A stretch of DNA of 6,011 nt from Streptococcus mitis. Lineage in GTDB: Bacteria; Bacillota; Bacilli; Lactobacillales; Streptococcaceae. The notes under the pieces are model-generated. The model saw only the letters and a program-made list of their open reading frames with translations, did no database searches and was not told where the DNA came from. Below are positions 1-3,133 of this stretch, piece by piece. How positions within the stretch are numbered: position 1 is the stretch's first letter; every line of letters begins with the position of its first letter. Position numbers and translations under genes: made by a program. The stretch spans positions 1-6,011 of the forward strand of contig JAGZLW010000076.1 of the NCBI GenBank assembly GCA_018364455.1, read 5' to 3'.

Positions 1-431
1 CTAATAATAGCATGACTAACCGCAACAGCATTTTTAGTAGCTGTCGCAAAGTCTGGTCTACAATCAATCAAGATATAGTCAAACTGATCCAACTTTTTCT
101 TTGCGTAGTTATCCTCTAGCCAAAGATAAAGTAACATATTTTTCTTATCGCTGTTCTCCAGATCTCGTTCCACCGTATCAAGCTGAACTGAACCTGGAAT
201 TAGACTGATATTTTCCTTGACTTGCTTAATATCCACATCGCCTCCTTTAAAAGCATTGGCAATTGTATTCTTGCTCTCATAGATATTGTAACACTGAGTC
301 AAATTACACTGATGGTCTAAGTCTATAAAGAGAACCTTATGACCTTTCTTAGCCAACCATTCCCCATAATTAAAAGTTAAAGTCGTTTTCCCAACACCGC
401 CTTTAATAGCCGCAAAAGTAATAATTTTCAT
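1..431 (-). CDS. parA: ParA-family partition ATPase, N-terminal 143 residues (cut by window edge)
   Basis: The minus-strand frame begins at the ATG at 431-429 and stays open to base 1, so the C-terminus is missing. A deviant Walker A box KGGVGKTT is at residues 10-17, with the signature lysine K10. The A' (switch I) segment DLDHQCNLT is at 37-45, and a Walker B-like strand YILIDCRPDF is at 119-128 with D123. These mark the ParA/MinD/Soj ATPase family, which binds DNA without sequence specificity when ATP-loaded and moves partition complexes. There is no N-terminal helix-turn-helix, so this is the short ParA type, which normally works with a small DNA-binding partner; a partner gene would be expected beyond the left edge. 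A GGAG ribosome site (439-442) sits 7 bases before the ATG. It lies about 90 bases after the relaxase gene and has its own consensus promoter. CRPDF in place of the usual DxPP after the Walker B aspartate is a small deviation. A role in plasmid or ICE maintenance is inferred. Confidence 0.93.
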   Translation of the reverse strand, partial: MKIITFAAIKGGVGKTTLTFNYGEWLAKKGHKVLFIDLDHQCNLTQCYNIYESKNTIANAFKGGDVDIKQVKENISLIPGSVQLDTVERDLENSDKKNMLLYLWLEDNYAKKKLDQFDYILIDCRPDFATATKNAVAVSHAII

Positions 432-462
432 TCTATTTCTCCATCCATTTTTCTATATTTCT

Positions 463-490
463 ATTATACCATTATAATTATATTTGTCAA
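463..490 (-). promoter_or_regulatory. Consensus sigma-A promoter for parA (extended -10)
   Basis: Read on the minus strand, a perfect TTGACA (-35, 485-490) is followed 16 bases later by a perfect TATAAT (-10, 463-468). The -10 is preceded by TGG, giving an extended -10. Transcription should start near 456, leaving a leader of about 25 bases to the parA ATG with GGAG at 439-442. It is the only full consensus promoter I can see in the window, and it lets parA be expressed independently of the mob genes. The -35 lies inside an array of 12-bp AT-rich repeats, suggesting repression by a DNA-binding protein. Confidence 0.85.
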
Positions 491-519
491 TATGTTTATA
501 ATTATATTTATAATTATTT
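472..519. repeat. Four 12-bp phased AT-rich repeats over the parA promoter (operator or partition-site candidate)
   Basis: Four consecutive 12-bp units start at 472, 484, 496 and 508. Units 1 and 3 are identical (TTATAATTATAT). Unit 4 differs at one position. Unit 2 (TTGTCAATATGT) matches at 8 of 12 and contains the -35 box of the parA promoter. Each good unit carries the 8-bp palindrome ATAATTAT. Tandem short operators overlapping the promoter of a short-type parA resemble the sites bound by ribbon-helix-helix partners that act as both repressor and centromere-binding protein. That function is inferred; AT-rich DNA can make such patterns by chance, but a 12/12 identity at exact 24-bp spacing is notable. 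Confidence 0.6.
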
Positions 520-521
520 TT

Positions 522-2195
522 TTACAATGAAGTTTCTCTATCCTTACGCTGCTCCACATTTTTCTCAATGTCTTGATGTAGCTTATAATCTTTTGTAATT
601 GATTCTACTCGTTGATACAAAGCCTGGCGCTCAAAGGTAGCCTCCTTAACAAGTTTATCAATCTCAGCTTTGCGAGTGCTAGGATCTACTCTCAAGTCTT
701 TCATAATATCAATAGCTAGTTTCACTTCCTGAGGATTGCTTGATTCCAATGCAAGAAACGCAGACTGAATTTTATTAAGCTCACCCAAGCGTTGATCTAA
801 TTTATCAAGTAAGTTATCTACTTCTTCCAGTTCCTCTTCAAAACGATTTAACAATTCATCAAATTGTTGTCCTTCTGTCACTCCATGAGCAGATAGATAA
901 TTATATTCACGAACAAGCTGATCCAAACTGGAGATTTTCGGATTTTTCCGGACAATCATTTCTCCGTTATCATACGACAACTGAGAAGCGACTGTTTCTC
1001 CCTTCATGTACCGATTCTTATCAGCGTGTTCAGGATTAACAAAATAGTAGAAGTCATTTTTTCTGATAAAAATTTCATAAGAGCCATCTTCTGCTTTTTC
1101 AATTTGATGAGCTGGAATAAGAATGGTTCCCTTATTTCTAATCCCAAATTCCATTTCAAGATAGATCCCGTTTTTTGTTTCTTCCATCACCTGCCATTCT
1201 TCAACTGTGATTCTCATTTCAAAATCCTCTTCTCGTTCTGCCACCATTTTTTCATATTCGGATTTAATTTCATCGACAGAGAAAGTCACCTCGTTAGCAA
1301 CCACTCTCTCAGAAATTTTCTCTAAAGAATAATTTCCTTTTTTTGATAATGTGCGATCCCGAATATTTCTCGTTTGATCTCGATCAGCCAAACGATACTT
1401 TATTTCCTTTCCTGAAGTATCAACTACTAGATTTAAAGCTCGTGCCTTGATCTTAAAATCCTCTAAAGAGGTTGAGTGTTTCAAAAGAAAATCTAAACGA
1501 GATTTGATCTCATAACGAAAAGAGTTTTTTTGGCGATAGGCATGATAGGTTTTTCGATTAGTCCATAATCTCTCTTTGAGAATTTTAGCTCCAGCCAAAT
1601 CAGAATACTTGTTTGAAATATTGAATAAGCTTCTGGCAGTATTTTTCTGCCAACGAAACTTTTTTAATGTAACAGAATTAGTGGAATTGAAAATGATGTG
1701 ATTGTGGATGTGCCCCTTATCCATGTGTGTAGCAATGACAAATTCATGTTGACCTCCAGTTAATTCTAAAATTGTTTTACGACCAATCTCATGAATTTCT
1801 TGAGGAGTTAAATCATCTTCAGGAGAAAATGATTGAATGATGTGATGTGCTAAAACTCGATTCGGATTTTGAATATCATTCAATTCTTTTGTTCCTGCCC
1901 GTTGAGCCGCATTCTTTTTTGTCAAAAGAAATTCTTCTGTTGCTGTACTCGCATCTGTAATTCCATAAGTAGATACCAGTTGCTTGACTACTCGACCATC
2001 TTTAACCACTGCTGGAAACTCTACTTCATCATTATCCAGTAAACTTGTTTTTGAGGGATTCTCAATATAGCGCAAAGCATTTGTCAGACTTTTTAGGTCT
2101 GTCATCTCGACCGTCTTTGCTTCATCCTCAATATATTTTGTAGATCTTCCTAGAGATGCCACTCCTTTTATCTGAAGAACTTTTGTTACAACCAT
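522..2195 (-). CDS. mobA: MobA-type relaxase (MOBP-like), relaxase/mobilisation nuclease domain
   Basis: This 557-aa protein should nick one strand at oriT, attach covalently through a tyrosine and pilot the strand into the recipient. The relaxase domain covers about residues 1-220. The candidate tyrosine region has two similar motifs, KYIEDEAKT (20-28) and RYIENPSKT (42-50). Motif II is AHHIIQSF (116-123). Motif III is HMDKGHIHNH (157-166), giving the metal-binding histidines H157, H162, H164 and H166. Residues about 230-285 are basic; 328-415 look beta-rich and carry no motif I know; 440-550 are strongly charged and helical, probably coiled coil. The ATG at 2195 has AAAGGA (2205-2210) 9 bases upstream and overlaps the end of mobC by 10 bases, so the two are translationally coupled. 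Length fits mid-sized MOBP relaxases of Gram-positive elements. No primase or helicase domain is seen. Family assignment is firm; the exact MOB subfamily and the catalytic Tyr choice are inferred. Confidence 0.95.
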   Translation of the reverse strand: MVVTKVLQIKGVASLGRSTKYIEDEAKTVEMTDLKSLTNALRYIENPSKTSLLDNDEVEFPAVVKDGRVVKQLVSTYGITDASTATEEFLLTKKNAAQRAGTKELNDIQNPNRVLAHHIIQSFSPEDDLTPQEIHEIGRKTILELTGGQHEFVIATHMDKGHIHNHIIFNSTNSVTLKKFRWQKNTARSLFNISNKYSDLAGAKILKERLWTNRKTYHAYRQKNSFRYEIKSRLDFLLKHSTSLEDFKIKARALNLVVDTSGKEIKYRLADRDQTRNIRDRTLSKKGNYSLEKISERVVANEVTFSVDEIKSEYEKMVAEREEDFEMRITVEEWQVMEETKNGIYLEMEFGIRNKGTILIPAHQIEKAEDGSYEIFIRKNDFYYFVNPEHADKNRYMKGETVASQLSYDNGEMIVRKNPKISSLDQLVREYNYLSAHGVTEGQQFDELLNRFEEELEEVDNLLDKLDQRLGELNKIQSAFLALESSNPQEVKLAIDIMKDLRVDPSTRKAEIDKLVKEATFERQALYQRVESITKDYKLHQDIEKNVEQRKDRETSL

Positions 2196-2554
2196 CGCTC
2201 TTGTTCCTTTGTTTGATTTTCTTGTTTTTGGATAAACTGGCTGATTGTGTCTTTCAGATGTTTCTGCAATTCAAGAATCTGACTCAACTCATTTAGGCTA
2301 GCCTGGTCATCTTCGTTTACCTTTTTTGCGACCTGATTAATATTGACCCCTATCCGATTTATTTCCTTACGTAACTCTTTCAACTCTTCAAAATTTAAAA
2401 TTTTAACCTCCCCCATAATCAACATAATTCGGGCAAAGGCATTAAAATTTGTCATTCCAGATTCTGCAATCTTTGTTGAAATAAACCGTGCCTCTTCTTC
2501 CGTTAAACGAATTTTTTTCTGAATCATTCGTTTTCGTTTTTCTTTATTTTTCAA
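2186..2554 (-). CDS. mobC: MobC-family relaxosome accessory protein, TTG start
   Basis: This 122-aa basic protein has the MobC family signature LRKEINRIGVNINQVAKKVN at residues 61-80. It is preceded by a segment (about 13-48) resembling the ribbon-helix-helix DNA-binding fold of such proteins, and followed by a helical tail (84-115). MobC proteins bind near oriT, help melt the nick region and recruit the relaxase, and they often repress their own operon. The gene lies directly upstream of the relaxase and overlaps it by 10 bases. The start is a TTG at 2554-2552, chosen because a strong GAGGTGA ribosome site (2562-2568) lies 7 bases before it. The first in-frame ATG (codon 10, 2527-2525) has no ribosome site. 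The upstream block of palindromes is a natural target for it. I found no convincing promoter directly in front. Confidence 0.93.
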   Translation of the reverse strand: MKNKEKRKRMIQKKIRLTEEEARFISTKIAESGMTNFNAFARIMLIMGEVKILNFEELKELRKEINRIGVNINQVAKKVNEDDQASLNELSQILELQKHLKDTISQFIQKQENQTKEQERWL

Positions 2555-2561
2555 AAAATCT

Positions 2562-2568
2562 TCACCTC
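2562..2568 (-). promoter_or_regulatory. Ribosome binding site that fixes the mobC TTG start
   Basis: Minus-strand GAGGTGA, close to the full anti-16S complement, lies 7 bases before the TTG codon at 2554. This makes the TTG the probable start, rather than the ATG nine codons later, which has only A-rich sequence before it. Confidence 0.8.
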
Positions 2569-2587
2569 TATTCTGTCAATTTTGCTC

Positions 2588-2606
2588 GAGGGGCTCTGAG
2601 CCCTTT
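2588..2606. repeat. Inverted repeat around GGGCTC-T-GAGCCC
   Basis: Arms GGGCTC (2591-2596) and GAGCCC (2598-2603) are perfectly complementary around one base. The pairing is extended outward by A/G-T pairs to 2588 and 2606. It is followed on the plus strand by TTTTCTT, so it has a terminator-like look in that direction, but no plus-strand gene precedes it. It is closest to mobC (34 bases from the TTG) and could be a MobC or relaxase site. Confidence 0.6.
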
Positions 2607-2621
2607 TCTTCTGGCAAGATT

Positions 2622-2643
2622 AGCACTTGGGTACCCAAATGCT
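2622..2643. repeat. 22-bp near-perfect palindrome centred on GGGTACCC
   Basis: The core TTGGGTACCCAA (2627-2638) is a perfect 12-bp palindrome. It is flanked by AGCA and TGCT, which also pair; only 2626/2639 mismatch. There is no loop, so it looks more like a dimeric protein-binding site than an RNA hairpin. It lies within the candidate oriT. Confidence 0.65.
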
Positions 2644-2646
2644 GTT

Positions 2647-2703
2647 TTTAAAAAGGTCAAAGATAGTCAGGGTACCATCCCTGACTATTCTTGACTTTTT
2701 AAA
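2647..2703. terminator. Long two-part hairpin with A/T tails on both sides: bidirectional terminator or oriT arm
   Basis: The inner arms ATAGTCAGGG (2663-2672) and CCCTGACTAT (2679-2688) pair perfectly around a 6-base loop. A short internal mismatch follows, then GTCAA/TTGAC (2656-2660 with 2691-2695), one bulged base at 2655, and an outer A/T stem (2647-2654 with 2696-2703). Each strand ends the stem with five T residues, so it could terminate transcription from both sides. On the minus strand it would separate the polyvalent/102-aa transcript from mobC. A large imperfect IR is also typical of oriT regions; the sequence does not decide between these. Confidence 0.6.
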
Positions 2704-2706
2704 TCT

Positions 2707-2722
2707 TTGGGGAAATCCCCAA
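2707..2722. repeat. 16-bp inverted repeat TTGGGGA-aa-TCCCCAA
   Basis: Seven-base perfect arms (2707-2713 and 2716-2722) flank a two-base centre. The right arm overlaps the first units of a tandem heptamer array, so the same bases serve an inverted and a direct repeat. This suggests a protein-binding site in the candidate oriT. Confidence 0.55.
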
Positions 2723-2735
2723 TCCCCTAATCCCT
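2714..2735. repeat. Triple direct heptamer AATCCCC (minus strand GGGGATT)
   Basis: AATCCCC occurs at 2714-2720 and again at 2721-2727 with no gap, then as AATCCCT at 2729-2735 after one base. On the minus strand this gives three G-runs spaced by ATT or ATTA. Short iterons like this beside inverted repeats are common in origins of transfer or replication. Function is inferred only. Confidence 0.55.
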
Positions 2736-2744
2736 GCAAGCAGG
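2733..2744. repeat. Short inverted repeat CCTGC-aa-GCAGG
   Basis: Five-base arms surround a two-base centre. On the minus strand the adjacent ACATTCCTGC (2740-2749) loosely resembles the YATCCTGY nick consensus of RP4-like MOBP relaxases but has an extra base. A small hairpin next to a nick site is the common MOBP layout; the evidence here is weak. Confidence 0.35.
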
Positions 2745-2765
2745 AATGTTATCCTATCACGAGGG

Positions 2766-2785
2766 AAAAGTTTAACTAAACTTTT
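2766..2785. repeat. 20-bp AT-rich inverted repeat spanning the stop codon of the 102-aa gene
   Basis: AAAAGTTTA (2766-2774) and TAAACTTTT (2777-2785) are perfect arms around AC. The repeat includes the last two sense codons and the TAG stop of the upstream gene. On the minus strand it is followed by CCCTC, not a T-run, so it is not a classical terminator. It may mark the outer boundary of the oriT-like block or act as a weak stabilising hairpin at the message end. Confidence 0.5.
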
Positions 2786-3084
2786 AAAGTTCCCAAGAGA
2801 AAATCCATCCCATCAATTAATTTCATTTTTAAGATTTCATCTCTAAGTGCCTCAAATCTTTCGTCACTCATTTCCTCGATTTCTTTAAGTGCAACAGGAT
2901 ACATTTCCACTTCTTCTAGTTCATATGTTGTTTTAATTCGCATATCCCTACGAAGAATGTAGAGACATTCTTTACGTGAAATGTGCTGATTGACTTCATT
3001 CACTTTTGGCGAATCTGTAGCCTCACCCTCAAAAAATATCTCCATTAAAAGATCAAATGTTTCTTGTTTTAGACGTTCAATCAT
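2776..3084 (-). CDS. Unrecognised acidic helical protein, 102 aa, next to putative oriT
   Basis: I do not recognise this family. The ATG at 3084 has AAGGAG (3094-3099) 9 bases upstream and the frame ends in TAG at 2776, so it is a well-formed gene. The product is small, soluble-looking and mostly helical by composition, without signal peptide, membrane segment or cysteine cluster (one Cys, C40). It is acidic, by my count about 24 Asp+Glu against 15 Lys+Arg. Two acidic stretches stand out, YELEEVEMY (54-62) and LKEIEEMSDERFEALRDE (66-83). It follows the polyvalent gene by 48 bases, probably in one transcript, and immediately precedes the repeat block. Co-transcription with an ArdC-type protein and closeness to oriT make a role in establishment or anti-defence conceivable, but nothing in the sequence proves it. 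It could equally be a conserved element gene of unrelated function. Confidence 0.8.
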   Translation of the reverse strand: MIERLKQETFDLLMEIFFEGEATDSPKVNEVNQHISRKECLYILRRDMRIKTTYELEEVEMYPVALKEIEEMSDERFEALRDEILKMKLIDGMDFLLGTLKV

Positions 3085-3133
3085 CTTCCGTTTCTCCTTT
3101 TTTGTTTTTCTTCCTACGAACTAATGCCTCCAT
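3077..3133 (-). CDS. Possible 18-aa coupling ORF between the polyvalent gene and the 102-aa gene
   Basis: The ATG at 3133-3131 overlaps the stop of the polyvalent gene by one base (TAATG), an arrangement typical of translational re-initiation. The frame encodes a short, very charged peptide (MEALVRRKKNKKGETEDD) and ends in TGA at 3079-3077, overlapping the start of the next gene by 8 bases. It has no ribosome site of its own. It could pass ribosomes from one gene to the next, or be a chance ORF; the next gene has a good ribosome site and does not need it. Confidence 0.3.
   Translation of the reverse strand: MEALVRRKKNKKGETEDD

Larger units (their letters stand above)
2581..2765. other. Candidate origin of transfer (oriT): non-coding block dense in inverted and direct repeats
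   Basis: The gap between mobC and the next gene (2555-2775) has no coding content I can support. It carries at least five inverted repeats (2588-2606, 2622-2643, 2647-2703, 2707-2722, 2733-2744) and a triple heptamer (2714-2735). It sits just upstream of mobC-mobA, the usual place for an oriT in MOBP systems, where IRs serve as relaxase and accessory-protein binding sites. Composition is locally richer in G+C than the flanking genes. No known nick sequence could be matched with confidence. Position and structure support oriT; function is inferred, and part of the block could instead be a terminator or operator. Confidence 0.55.

Noticed and set aside
1026..1325. Plus-strand open frame of 99 codons inside the relaxase gene
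   Set aside because: It is antisense to a clear relaxase, Phe/Ile/Ser-rich in the way typical of the reverse complement of charged coding sequence, and has no family resemblance.
2574..2579. Perfect minus-strand TTGACA before mobC, as a possible promoter
   Set aside because: There is no TATAAT-like sequence 16-18 bases downstream; that position falls on the T-rich start of mobC, which would also remove the ribosome site from the message.
2588..2610. Plus-strand intrinsic terminator (GC hairpin then TTTTCTT)
   Set aside because: No plus-strand gene ends before it; treated as an inverted repeat of the oriT-like block.
2488..2694. Plus-strand open frame running from mobC into the repeat block
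   Set aside because: Half of it is antisense to mobC and the rest passes through palindromes; no good ribosome site and no recognisable protein.
2707..2735. Possible G-quadruplex on the minus strand
   Set aside because: Only three consecutive G-runs are present before the sequence turns to CCCC, so a standard four-run quadruplex cannot form.
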